Shown here: positions 43,302 to 51,249 of the stretch, in pieces
Layout of the letters: every line of letters begins with the position of its first letter
Position numbering within the stretch: the stretch's first letter is position 1
Assembly (NCBI RefSeq): GCF_000760735.1
Contig: NZ_JMEX01000008.1
Location: 1,579,502-1,643,501 of the forward strand
Direction of reading: 5' to 3'
Length of the DNA stretch: 64,000 bases
Source of the DNA: Rhodococcoides fascians A44A
GTDB taxonomy: Bacteria > Actinomycetota > Actinomycetes > Mycobacteriales > Mycobacteriaceae
Notes under the pieces: generated by a model
What the model was told of the DNA's origin: nothing
The model's database searches: none
Seen by the model: only the letters and a program-made list of their open reading frames with translations
Translations under genes and position numbers: made by a program

Positions 43302-44693
43302 ATGACCGTGTTGTCCGCGACGAGCGCCGCGTACCTCGTCGCCGCTGTGTTGTTCATTTTTTCTCTCGCAGGGCTGTCGAAGCACGAAACCTCGAAGAAC
43401 GGCATCGCCTACGGCATCGTGGGAATGGCGATCGCCGTCGGCTCTACCATCGTGGTGATCGTCGACGGCTCGGGCGGCGTGGCAATCGGATTGCTCGTCG
43501 TGGCGCTGCTGATCGGCGCGGCCATCGGGCGGTGGCGTGCCCGGGTGGTCGAGATGACGGGGATGCCGGAACTGATTGCTCTACTGCATTCTTTCGTTGG
43601 GCTCGCAGCGGTACTGGTGGGCTGGAACGGCTATCTCGCGCACGAAACCTTCGAGTCCGGGGCGGTGGAGGGTATTCACCACGCCGAGGTGTTCATCGGA
43701 GTGTTCATCGGGGCGGTGACGTTCACCGGTTCGATCGTTGCGAACCTGAAGCTGTCCGGCCAGATGTCTTCGTCCCCGTTGATGCTTCCCGGCAAGAATG
43801 CTCTCAATATCGGGGCGTTGGTGGCTTTCTTCGCGCTCACCGTCTGGTTCGTCGCGGTGCCGTCGCTGTGGCTGCTCGTTGCGGTCACCGTTCTGGCGTT
43901 CACCCTCGGCTGGCATCTGGTGGCGTCAATCGGCGGTGGCGACATGCCGGTGGTCGTGTCGATGTTGAACTCGTATTCCGGTTGGGCTGCAGCGGCTTCG
44001 GGCTTCCTGCTGAACAACGACCTGCTGATCGTGACGGGAGCCCTTGTCGGATCCTCGGGCGCGTACCTGTCCTACATCATGTGCACAGCGATGAACCGCT
44101 CGTTCGTCTCCGTCATCGCCGGTGGATTCGGTTCCACCGCTTCGGTCTCGGACGATACCGACTACGGCGAGCACCGTGAGGTCGACGCAGAGACTGCGGC
44201 GGACCTTCTGCAGAACGCGTCCTCGGTGGTCATCACTCCGGGTTACGGAATGGCTGTCGCGCAGGCGCAGTATCCCGTCGCAGAGTTGGCCAAGGCTTTG
44301 CGTGAGCGGGGAGTTGACGTGAAGTTCGCCATCCACCCGGTTGCAGGTCGATTGCCCGGCCACATGAATGTGCTACTCGCCGAAGCGAAGGTGCCCTACG
44401 ACATCGTCTTGGAGATGGACGAGATCAATGACGAGTTGCATCGTGTCGACGTGGTGCTGGTGATCGGCGCAAATGACACAGTCAACCCGGCCGCGGCCGA
44501 GGACCCATCGTCACCGATCGCGGGTATGCCGGTGCTGCGCGTATGGGAAGCCAAGGATGTAATTGTGTTCAAACGTTCCATGGCAACCGGGTATGCGGGT
44601 GTGCAGAACCCGCTGTTCTTCCGAGACAACAGCCGAATGTTGTTCGGCGACGCCAAGGCTCGGGTAGAGGACATCGTCCGCTACATGGCATGA
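43302..44693 (+). CDS. pntB: NAD(P) transhydrogenase beta subunit
   Basis: A 463-residue membrane beta subunit. The N-terminal two thirds hold about nine hydrophobic segments. The soluble NADP(H)-binding domain III occupies about 285-463, with [59 protein letters not shown], then [14 protein letters not shown] and [12 protein letters not shown], all diagnostic. It starts six bases after pntA. A terminator hairpin follows immediately, so it closes the operon that begins at 37729. Confidence 0.96.
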   Translation: MTVLSATSAAYLVAAVLFIFSLAGLSKHETSKNGIAYGIVGMAIAVGSTIVVIVDGSGGVAIGLLVVALLIGAAIGRWRARVVEMTGMPELIALLHSFVGLAAVLVGWNGYLAHETFESGAVEGIHHAEVFIGVFIGAVTFTGSIVANLKLSGQMSSSPLMLPGKNALNIGALVAFFALTVWFVAVPSLWLLVAVTVLAFTLGWHLVASIGGGDMPVVVSMLNSYSGWAAAASGFLLNNDLLIVTGALVGSSGAYLSYIMCTAMNRSFVSVIAGGFGSTASVSDDTDYGEHREVDAETAADLLQNASSVVITPGYGMAVAQAQYPVAELAKALRERGVDVKFAIHPVAGRLPGHMNVLLAEAKVPYDIVLEMDEINDELHRVDVVLVIGANDTVNPAAAEDPSSPIAGMPVLRVWEAKDVIVFKRSMATGYAGVQNPLFFRDNSRMLFGDAKARVEDIVRYMA

Positions 44694-44696
44694 AGA

Positions 44697-44736
44697 ATCC
44701 CGTACGTTCGCGCATCGGCGTGAACGTACGGGATTT
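44697..44736. terminator. bidirectional terminator hairpin
   Basis: A perfect 14-bp stem (44697-44710 with 44723-44736) and a 12-base loop, followed by TTTT. It lies between the convergent pntB and 3-hydroxyacyl-CoA dehydrogenase genes. Confidence 0.85.
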
Positions 44737-44741
44737 TCGCG

Positions 44742-46208
44742 TCAGTCCCGCAGTAGGCGATTGGCCCGGTAGCGGGTGTCGTGGTAGCTGAACCACAGCG
44801 CGTCGAGCAGTTCCAACACAGCTGCACGTGACCAATCGCGAGTCCACTCGAACGGGCCTGCCGGGTAGTTCGTGCCCAGTTTCATCGCGATGTCGATGTC
44901 AGCGGGGGAGGCCACGCCGTGCATCGTTGCCTCCCAGGCTTCGTTGGCGATGACGGCAAGGGTCCGAGCGAGCACAAGGCCGGGCACGTCGGACACGGGG
45001 TGGGCGGTGATGCCTGCCCGGTGCAGCATGGCCGCCACCGCCGAAAGCGACTCCACATGCGACGATGCGACCGCGATCGCAGTGGCCTCGGCAACGCTGA
45101 TGCAGCGGTCGAGAACGACGACGGGTGTGCCGCCTCGTGCTGCCGATTCCGACCTCGCGGTGCGGCCGCGGGTGATGACGACGACTGTTCCGTCGAGAAC
45201 GAGTTCCGCCTGTGCGTCCGGTGCCTGCTCGTCGCGGGTGACTGCGATGCTGGATCGCTCCAACACCGCGTCCAGCTCGGCGCTGTCACCGCGTCGAACG
45301 GCATGCGGTGCAAGCGCGCCGAGCTGGACCTGTGCTGGAGCTTCGGCGGGGGTGTGCTCTGTGGCGTAGGAGTAGAAGCCATGCCCGCTCTTGCGTCCGT
45401 AGCGTCCCGCGGCGACTAGCTCGTCCTGGATTCGCGACGGCTCGAACCTGGGATCGAAGTTGAAAGCCGACCAGACCGTTCTGGTCACTGCTGCATTGAC
45501 GTCGTTGCCGATGAGATCCATCAGCTCGAACGGCCCCATCCTGAACTGCCCGGAGCCGCGGATGACCGCGTCGAGGGTGGCGGGTGAGGCGACGCACTCC
45601 TGGAGTAGTCGGAGGGGTTCACCGTAGAAGCCACGAGCGACCCGGTTGACGATGAAGCCCGGTGCGTTCGTCACTCGAGCGACCGTCTTGCCCCATGCGA
45701 CCGCGAGCGTGTCGATCTCTTCTGCGACCTGCGGGTCGGTCTGCAGCCCCGTGACGACTTCGACGAGCTTCATCACTGGAACCGGGTTGAAGAAATGCAT
45801 TCCGACGACCCGGGTGGGGAGTGGGCAGCGTGCGGCGATCGCGGAGACGGACAGCGAAGAGGTGTTGGTGGCGAGAATGCACTGCGGGCCGAAGTGGTCC
45901 GCGGCTGCTGTGAAGACAGCAGACTTGACATCGAGCGACTCGAGAACCGCCTCGATGACCACGGTGTTCGGATGACGCGGGGAGAGTGGGATCGACGTGC
46001 AGGTGGTCAACGCGGACTCGAGGTCGGCCGCCAATGCGGGGTGCCGTTTGGTCAGGCGGGCTTCGATGTCGGCTGCCGCGGCGACCAGCTGATGTTCCTG
46101 TGGATCGACGATAGTGACCGAATGGCCCGCAGCGAGCGCGGTCTGCGCGATTCCACGCCCCATTGTGCCTGCGCCCACGACGCAGATCGGAGTGGATGCT
46201 GTGGTCAT
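44742..46208 (-). CDS. 3-hydroxyacyl-CoA dehydrogenase, two C-terminal domains (PaaH type)
   Basis: A 488-residue NAD-dependent enzyme oxidising 3-hydroxyacyl-CoA to 3-oxoacyl-CoA. The Rossmann start ICVVGAGTMGRGIAQTALAAGH lies at about 8-29. VVIEAVLESLDVKSAVF (about 83) and the catalytic His in VGMHFFNPVPVMKLVEVV (about 137) follow. A first C-terminal domain begins with GFIVNRVARGFYGEPLRLLQ (about 183). A second one (about 400-488) ends TNYPAGPFEWTRDW, as in PaaH. It is divergent from the BadI-like gene, with GntR-type sites between them. Confidence 0.93.
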   Translation of the reverse strand: MTTASTPICVVGAGTMGRGIAQTALAAGHSVTIVDPQEHQLVAAAADIEARLTKRHPALAADLESALTTCTSIPLSPRHPNTVVIEAVLESLDVKSAVFTAAADHFGPQCILATNTSSLSVSAIAARCPLPTRVVGMHFFNPVPVMKLVEVVTGLQTDPQVAEEIDTLAVAWGKTVARVTNAPGFIVNRVARGFYGEPLRLLQECVASPATLDAVIRGSGQFRMGPFELMDLIGNDVNAAVTRTVWSAFNFDPRFEPSRIQDELVAAGRYGRKSGHGFYSYATEHTPAEAPAQVQLGALAPHAVRRGDSAELDAVLERSSIAVTRDEQAPDAQAELVLDGTVVVITRGRTARSESAARGGTPVVVLDRCISVAEATAIAVASSHVESLSAVAAMLHRAGITAHPVSDVPGLVLARTLAVIANEAWEATMHGVASPADIDIAMKLGTNYPAGPFEWTRDWSRAAVLELLDALWFSYHDTRYRANRLLRD

Positions 46209-46267
46209 GTTCTCTCCTGGAAGTCGATGGTAAGGCTGCGAGACGGACGAAACTTGTTGCTTCTATC

Positions 46268-46319
46268 TGTATGACAATGTACGTTTCTGTAAAGAAAGTA
46301 TCAGACTAAATGTCTTACA
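46268..46319. promoter_or_regulatory. pair of GntR-type sites in a divergent promoter
   Basis: TGTATGACA at 46268-46276 and TGTCTTACA at 46311-46319 each match TGTCTGACA in eight of nine bases, with a weaker TATCAGACT near 46299. They lie between the divergent hydroxyacyl-CoA dehydrogenase and BadI-like genes. Confidence 0.55.
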
Positions 46320-46358
46320 AAGATCGATCTTTGAACCGGAACAGAAAGTGGTACCGCA

Positions 46359-47129
46359 ATGACCTACGAAGACATCGTCGTCTCGGTCGACGAGGGGGTG
46401 GCGACCATTGCGATCAACCGCCCCGAGAACGCGAACAAGTTGCGTTTCACGACCGCCCGCGAGTTGCTCGACGCATTCCGCATGGTGCGTGAGACGCCGT
46501 CGGTGGATGTCGCGGTGCTGACCGGAGTCGGCGACAAGTTCTTCTGTATCGGCGGCGAACACGAGGAACCTACGTCGCTCGACTACTCGAGCGTGATGCC
46601 GGTCATCGATTTGTACGAGTTCATCGACACGATGCCCAAACCGGTCATCGCAGCCGTCAATGGATTCGCTGTCGGCGGCGGCAACGTTCTCCAGGTTGTC
46701 TGCGACCTGACCGTTGCAGCACCGCATTCGATCTTCAGGCAGGTCGGGCCCATGGTGGGAAGCTTCGACGCCGGGTACGGCACGTGGTACCTCGAGCAGA
46801 CGATCGGGCGTCGACGCGCTAAGGAAATGTGGTACCTCAACCGCAAGTACACCGCCGAGCAAGCGCAGGAGATAGGGCTCGTCAACGACATCGCCGAGGA
46901 TCCGGTTTCCCATGCGATCGAGTTGGCGCAGACATTGCGCAGCCGTGGCCCCTTCGCCCTCAGTGCGCTCAAGGCTGCGTTCTCCGGACGCCACACCGGT
47001 GTCGTCGGACAGGCTCGGATGGCTCACGACCTCTTGCTCACTGCGTATCGCAGCACTCAGGAGGCCACCGAGATGTCCGAATCGTTCGAGCAGCGCCGCG
47101 AGCCCGACCGTTCGAAGTTCAACCGATGA
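46359..47129 (+). CDS. BadI-like ring-opening 2-oxoalicyclic-acyl-CoA hydrolase (BadI/MenB crotonase branch)
   Basis: A 256-residue crotonase-fold protein. The run VNGFAVGGGNVLQVVCDLTVAA (about 100-121), then FRQVGPMVGSFDAGYGTWYLEQTIGRRRAKEMWYLNRKYTAEQA (about 127-170), is characteristic of the branch shared by BadI (2-oxocyclohexanecarboxyl-CoA hydrolase) and MenB. Both hydratase glutamates are absent, while the GS-x-D motif used by this branch is kept. With beta-oxidation genes around it and no menaquinone genes, I favour a BadI-type role: hydrolytic opening of a 2-oxo alicyclic carboxyl-CoA to a dicarboxyl-CoA. It starts a seven-gene coupled run reaching to 53948. Confidence 0.85.
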   Translation: MTYEDIVVSVDEGVATIAINRPENANKLRFTTARELLDAFRMVRETPSVDVAVLTGVGDKFFCIGGEHEEPTSLDYSSVMPVIDLYEFIDTMPKPVIAAVNGFAVGGGNVLQVVCDLTVAAPHSIFRQVGPMVGSFDAGYGTWYLEQTIGRRRAKEMWYLNRKYTAEQAQEIGLVNDIAEDPVSHAIELAQTLRSRGPFALSALKAAFSGRHTGVVGQARMAHDLLLTAYRSTQEATEMSESFEQRREPDRSKFNR

Positions 47130-48055
47130 GCGGCCTCGGCTCCGAGCTACGGGAGTTTCTGGCGACAGCCACGAAGGTTGCATCGTCGGTGGCCGACTCG
47201 TCCGACTCGATGAGTGCTTCACGGGGGGCGTTGGAAAGTACCGGGCTTCTCGAGCTCGCAGGCGATGTCGCCGATGAGCCCGATGGTCTGGCCTGGCTCG
47301 CTCATACCGTGCGAGAAGTCGCGCAGACCTCTCCGTCGCTCGCTTTCGTGCTCGCCGGGCGCTACGCGGCCGACCATGTCGGCCGAGATGTGGGGCCGGG
47401 TGGCTCGACGTTCGGATTGGCCTTCGCAGGCTCGACGACCGTGGTGTCGTCGGCATTGGAGCCACAGCGCGTGGTTGTCTGGGACTCAGTGACCGGGTCG
47501 GTGTCTTCAGCACCGTGGAACCTCGTCGTCCCCGACGCCAGCGCGAAACGATCCGGTCTGGCGCAGGCGGAGCTCGTCTCCATCACCATCGACTCGGGCA
47601 CAGTGGTCGAGGGTTGCGACGCAACGGAACTGGTCTCGCGGTGGGACCTGTTCACCGGGGCCGCGCTGATCGGCACAGCCCGACGGGCAGTGCTCGAGTC
47701 ACAGTCCTACGTTCTGGGGCGTCACCAGTTCGGCGTCCCCGTCGCGTCCTTCGCGGGTCTGCGTGCCCTGCTCGCCGAGATGGATCTCCGCGTTCGAGAA
47801 GCGGAGGCGTTGCTGCTGCGGGCCCTCGACGGCGACAGTTCGTCGCCGGTGTCGGCCGTGGCCGGGCGCGCAGCCGTCGCCGTGTGCATCGATGCCGTGC
47901 AGGCCCACGGCGGGTATGGATACATCGAGGAGTACCCCATCGCCGGACTGTTGCGCGATGCAGTCAGCATCCAGTCGAGGGCTGGTGGGCGGCGCCTTCA
48001 CCTGGCACGGGTTGCCCAGCTCGGTCTGGGTTCTCAAGCAACAGTGCTGCCATGA
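47126..48055 (+). CDS. short acyl-CoA dehydrogenase homologue without catalytic base
   Basis: A 309-residue acyl-CoA dehydrogenase-like protein, about 80 residues shorter than usual, with most of the N-terminal and middle domains reduced. The C-terminal helical domain is recognisable: LIGTARRAVLESQSYVLGRHQFGVPVASF, then AVQAHGGYGYIEEYPIAGLLRDAVSIQSRAGG. Where a catalytic Glu would stand in YEGT, it reads SRAGG. It may be a non-catalytic partner of the dehydrogenase at 50072, as with small-subunit pairs in steroid-degrading actinobacteria. ATG overlaps the stop of the BadI-like gene (ATGA). Confidence 0.8.
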   Translation: MSGLGSELREFLATATKVASSVADSSDSMSASRGALESTGLLELAGDVADEPDGLAWLAHTVREVAQTSPSLAFVLAGRYAADHVGRDVGPGGSTFGLAFAGSTTVVSSALEPQRVVVWDSVTGSVSSAPWNLVVPDASAKRSGLAQAELVSITIDSGTVVEGCDATELVSRWDLFTGAALIGTARRAVLESQSYVLGRHQFGVPVASFAGLRALLAEMDLRVREAEALLLRALDGDSSSPVSAVAGRAAVAVCIDAVQAHGGYGYIEEYPIAGLLRDAVSIQSRAGGRRLHLARVAQLGLGSQATVLP

Positions 48056-49308
48056 CCGCCGCATCGCGCGAGAGCGGCACCAGCACAGAATCGGAGAACA
48101 GCATGGACGCATCCATTGGGCCATTGGCCGGTGTGCGGGTAGTCGACATCTCGTCGTCCTACGCTGCACCGACGACCTCGATGTACCTCGCAGACATGGG
48201 TGCCGACGTCATCAAGATCGAACCGATTCGCGGGGACGACGCGCGCGGATGGGGCCCTCCATTCTTGAACGGTGAGGCCGCGTGGTTCCTGTCGGTCAAT
48301 CGCAACAAGCGCAGCATGTGCCTCGACATCCGCGGACAGGCCGGCCGCGACGTCCTGTTCAAATTGCTCGAGACCGCCGATGTCTTCATCGAGAACATCA
48401 ACCCGGTCAAACTCGACAAGCACGGTTTGAGTCCAGCAACTCTGCGAAAAGCATTCCCAAAGTTGGTTATATGCGCATTCTCGGGCTTCGGGCTCACTGG
48501 ACCGGACTCTGCGCTCCCGGGCTACGACCTCATTGCCCAGGCCCGATCGGGAATCATGAGTGTAACGGGTGCAGACGGCGTGCCGCAGCGTGTCAGTACG
48601 GCGCTCTCCGATGTGGCAGCAGGGACCGTCGCCGCGTTCGCTGTTGCGTCGGCTCTGGTCAAACAGCAGCGAACGGGGGAGGGCGAGATCGTCGACATCG
48701 CCTTGCTTGAAGCCGATCTGGCGTTCATGTCGCCGCGCATCGCAAGCTACCTCGCAGGAGATCCGGAACCCGCACCGTGCTCGGGTCGTGACTCGGTCGT
48801 GGCCATCTATCAGTCCATGCAGACCGCTGATCGTCCCATCGTCGTCGCCATCGGAAACGATGGTCATTGGACTCGCGCGTGTGAGGCGCTCGGCTTGCAC
48901 GATCTGGGGCAGCGGGAGGACCTGCGAACCAACGCCGATCGCCGTGCCAAGCGGGATGAAGTCGTCGGCTTGTTCCAAGCTCGGCTCGAGACCATGTCCT
49001 CGGAGACCGCACTGAAAACGCTGCAGTCCGTCGGCGTTCCATGCTCGCAGATCAACTCGTTGTCGGAGGTGGTCGCGGACCCGCAGGTCGAAGCACGCTC
49101 GGCAATTGTGTCCTACGAGCATCCGGTGGCGGGTACATTCCGCGGAGTCGGGACTCCGTGGAGACTTGCCTCCGATCGCGAGGATCGGCAGGCTCGTATT
49201 CCGGCGCCGCTGCGCGGAGAGCACGGGCGACATGTGCTCGCAGAGATCGGGCTCGACGACGCGGCGATCGCAGAGTTGGCGAACGAGGAGGTCGTGTGGG
49301 TTCCATGA
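48052..49308 (+). CDS. CaiB/BaiF family CoA-transferase
   Basis: A 418-residue class III CoA-transferase homologue, which would move CoA between two carboxylic acids without ATP. Starts GVRVVDISSSYAAPTTSMYLADMGADVIKIEPIRGDDARGWGP (about 28-70), then FLSVNRNKRSMCLDIRGQAGRDVLFKL, SGFGLTGPDSALPGYDLIAQARSGIMSVTG and GVPCSQINSLSEV. The residue at the catalytic Asp position of the family (LLDA) seems to be Glu (ALLEADLAF), which should be checked by alignment. ATG 48052 overlaps the preceding stop; ATG 48103 has GGAG upstream and may be the real start. It could activate a dicarboxylate of the pathway. Confidence 0.87.
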   Translation: MTAASRESGTSTESENSMDASIGPLAGVRVVDISSSYAAPTTSMYLADMGADVIKIEPIRGDDARGWGPPFLNGEAAWFLSVNRNKRSMCLDIRGQAGRDVLFKLLETADVFIENINPVKLDKHGLSPATLRKAFPKLVICAFSGFGLTGPDSALPGYDLIAQARSGIMSVTGADGVPQRVSTALSDVAAGTVAAFAVASALVKQQRTGEGEIVDIALLEADLAFMSPRIASYLAGDPEPAPCSGRDSVVAIYQSMQTADRPIVVAIGNDGHWTRACEALGLHDLGQREDLRTNADRRAKRDEVVGLFQARLETMSSETALKTLQSVGVPCSQINSLSEVVADPQVEARSAIVSYEHPVAGTFRGVGTPWRLASDREDRQARIPAPLRGEHGRHVLAEIGLDDAAIAELANEEVVWVP

Positions 49309-50075
49309 TCGACACCACCCGTTCCGGGCGAGTTCTGGCCATCGAGATCGTTCGGCCCGGACAATTGAACGCGCTCAACTCCACCGTTCTCGGCGAGATC
49401 CTCGGCGTCGTCGTCGAAGCGCAACACGACGATTCCCTGGGAGCCATCATCATTCGCGGCAGCGGAGACCGCGCCTTCAGCGCCGGTGCCGATCTCGATG
49501 AGATCCGCGGACTCGACGTCGAGGCCGCGCACTCGTTCATTCGAGCAGGCCAACGAACGATGACGGCCATCGCCGACTCGGTGGTGCCGGTGGTCGCCGA
49601 CGTGGACGGCTTCGCGCTCGGTGGCGGTTTCGAGATGATGCTGTCCTGCCACCTGGTCGTCGCATCGGATCGGAGCCGATTCGGCCTTCCCGAGGCACGC
49701 ATCGGTTGCATCCCGGGTTTCGGTGGCACGCAACGGCTCGCGATGTCGGTGAGCAAACCGGCAGCCCTTGCGATGATGCTCGGGGGCGAACGAATCGACG
49801 CCGATCGAGCCTGGCAGATCGGTCTTCTCTCGGTTCCCCCGCTACCGCCCGAAGATTCGGCGGCGGAAGCTCGGAGACTGGCCGAGTTGATCGCGTCGGG
49901 AAGCCGAACCGGCGTCGCGAACATCCTCGACGCTGCACGGTCCGCCTTCCGCGCGGCGGCGCTCGATCACGAGGCTGCACTCGCTGCCGTATCCATAGCT
50001 GCTCGCGACGGGCAGGAAGGCATCACGTCCTTTGCCGAGCGTCGGGCACCCGTCTTTCATCAGGAGATCACATGA
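49305..50075 (+). CDS. enoyl-CoA hydratase
   Basis: A 256-residue crotonase-fold enzyme that keeps both hydratase glutamates: the first in FALGGGFEMMLSCHLVVAS (about residue 107) and the second in SRFGLPEARIGCIPGFGGTQRLA (about 127). The oxyanion segment AFSAGADLDEI is near 60. It therefore should hydrate a 2-enoyl-CoA to the 3-hydroxyacyl-CoA. It is the only one of the three crotonase proteins of the island with both residues. ATG overlaps the stop of the CoA-transferase (ATGA). Confidence 0.92.
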   Translation: MIDTTRSGRVLAIEIVRPGQLNALNSTVLGEILGVVVEAQHDDSLGAIIIRGSGDRAFSAGADLDEIRGLDVEAAHSFIRAGQRTMTAIADSVVPVVADVDGFALGGGFEMMLSCHLVVASDRSRFGLPEARIGCIPGFGGTQRLAMSVSKPAALAMMLGGERIDADRAWQIGLLSVPPLPPEDSAAEARRLAELIASGSRTGVANILDAARSAFRAAALDHEAALAAVSIAARDGQEGITSFAERRAPVFHQEIT

Positions 50076-51241
50076 ACACACCATGGGCCAGCGTCGATTA
50101 CGACATCATCGACATTGTCGACTCGATTATCGCGCGCACCATCGCGCCCGAAGCCGAGGCGATCGACGCGACCGGCACGTTCCCCTCCGCTGCGATCTCC
50201 GAACTGGCGGACGCGGGCCTCGGGGTTCTGCAGATGCAGAAGTCCCTGGGTGGTGCAGGAGCGAGCACCTCGACGTATGCCGAAGCGCTGCTGCGCATCT
50301 CGGCCGTTTGTGGTGCGACCTCGACGGTTTACATGACGCAGATGCATGCCGCTCACCCGATTCACCTTCAGGGCTCGCAGGAGCAGAGCGAGCGGTGGGT
50401 ACCGAAGCTGTGCAAGGCAACTGCGATCGGATCGATCGCGCTCACGGAGCCCGGTGCTGGTTCGGACGTCAGTTCGATGCGAACGGTCGCCCGACGCGAC
50501 GGGGACAGCTACATCGTCAACGGCGAGAAGACATTCATCTCCAACGGTGACCGTGCCGACGTTATCGTCTTGTTCGCCACTGTGGACACCGCCCTCGGGA
50601 AGTCGGGTATCACTGCCTTCCTTCTCGACACTGCGACACTCGACGGCTTCGTGCCGGGAGCGCCGATGAAGAAGTTGGGTCAGAAGGGTGCGTCGACGGT
50701 GACGTTGTCGTTCCAGGACTGCCGGATCCCCGTCTCGGCCCGGATGGGCGAAGAAGGCGACGGCTACCCACTGCTCTTGCGCTCGGTCGTTCGATCTCGA
50801 ATCAGTGCCGCTGCGCAGGGCGTCGGTTTCGCACAGGGTGCGTTCGACGTCGTGGTGGCCTGGGCGAACTATCGAGATCTACTCTCGTCCAAGACCGCGC
50901 ATGCCCAGGATCTGCAGTTCGAGCTCGCCAGATTGCGCGGCGACATCACGGCCGCGCGGGCAATGCTGTTGTCGGTGTCCGATCAGGTCGACGCCAGTGT
51001 CGAGGAGCCGGTCGCAGAGGTGTCCTTGGTAAAGATGCACTGCACGACATTGGGAACGAGCGTTGCCGCGCGATGCGTCGAGCTTCTGGGGCCGGACGGA
51101 GATTTGGTTTCGCTCGGGGCCGAACGGCTGATGCGCGATGCGAAGGTCGCCGAGATATACGACGGCACCAATCAAGTTCAGAGCATGCTCGTCGCACGGG
51201 ACATTCGTCTCGCTGCAACACGTGCAACCGCGGACGCGTGA
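50072..51241 (+). CDS. acyl-CoA dehydrogenase with Asp at the catalytic Glu position
   Basis: A 389-residue acyl-CoA dehydrogenase. IGSIALTEPGAGSDVSSMRT (about 120-140), NGEKTFISNGDRAD (about 150), RISAAAQGVGFAQGAFDV (about 243) and the C-terminal RDAKVAEIYDGTNQVQSMLVARDI (about 353-375) are typical. The last has YDGT where straight-chain enzymes have YEGT. Asp as the base has been reported for dehydrogenases acting on cyclohexane- or cyclohexene-carboxyl-CoA, which fits the BadI-like gene upstream. ATG overlaps the preceding stop (ATGA). The short homologue at 47126 may be its partner. Confidence 0.92.
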   Translation: MNTPWASVDYDIIDIVDSIIARTIAPEAEAIDATGTFPSAAISELADAGLGVLQMQKSLGGAGASTSTYAEALLRISAVCGATSTVYMTQMHAAHPIHLQGSQEQSERWVPKLCKATAIGSIALTEPGAGSDVSSMRTVARRDGDSYIVNGEKTFISNGDRADVIVLFATVDTALGKSGITAFLLDTATLDGFVPGAPMKKLGQKGASTVTLSFQDCRIPVSARMGEEGDGYPLLLRSVVRSRISAAAQGVGFAQGAFDVVVAWANYRDLLSSKTAHAQDLQFELARLRGDITAARAMLLSVSDQVDASVEEPVAEVSLVKMHCTTLGTSVAARCVELLGPDGDLVSLGAERLMRDAKVAEIYDGTNQVQSMLVARDIRLAATRATADA

Positions 51242-51249
51242 GGGATTCG

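Noticed and set aside
46359..47129. MenB (naphthoyl-CoA synthase)
   Set aside because: The sequence branch fits MenB as well, but no other menaquinone genes are nearby and the operon is a CoA-degradation set, so BadI-like is preferred. It is not excluded.
48034..49233. 399-residue antisense frame over the CoA-transferase
   Set aside because: Shadow of the CaiB/BaiF gene, with His/Arg-rich composition and no recognisable domain.
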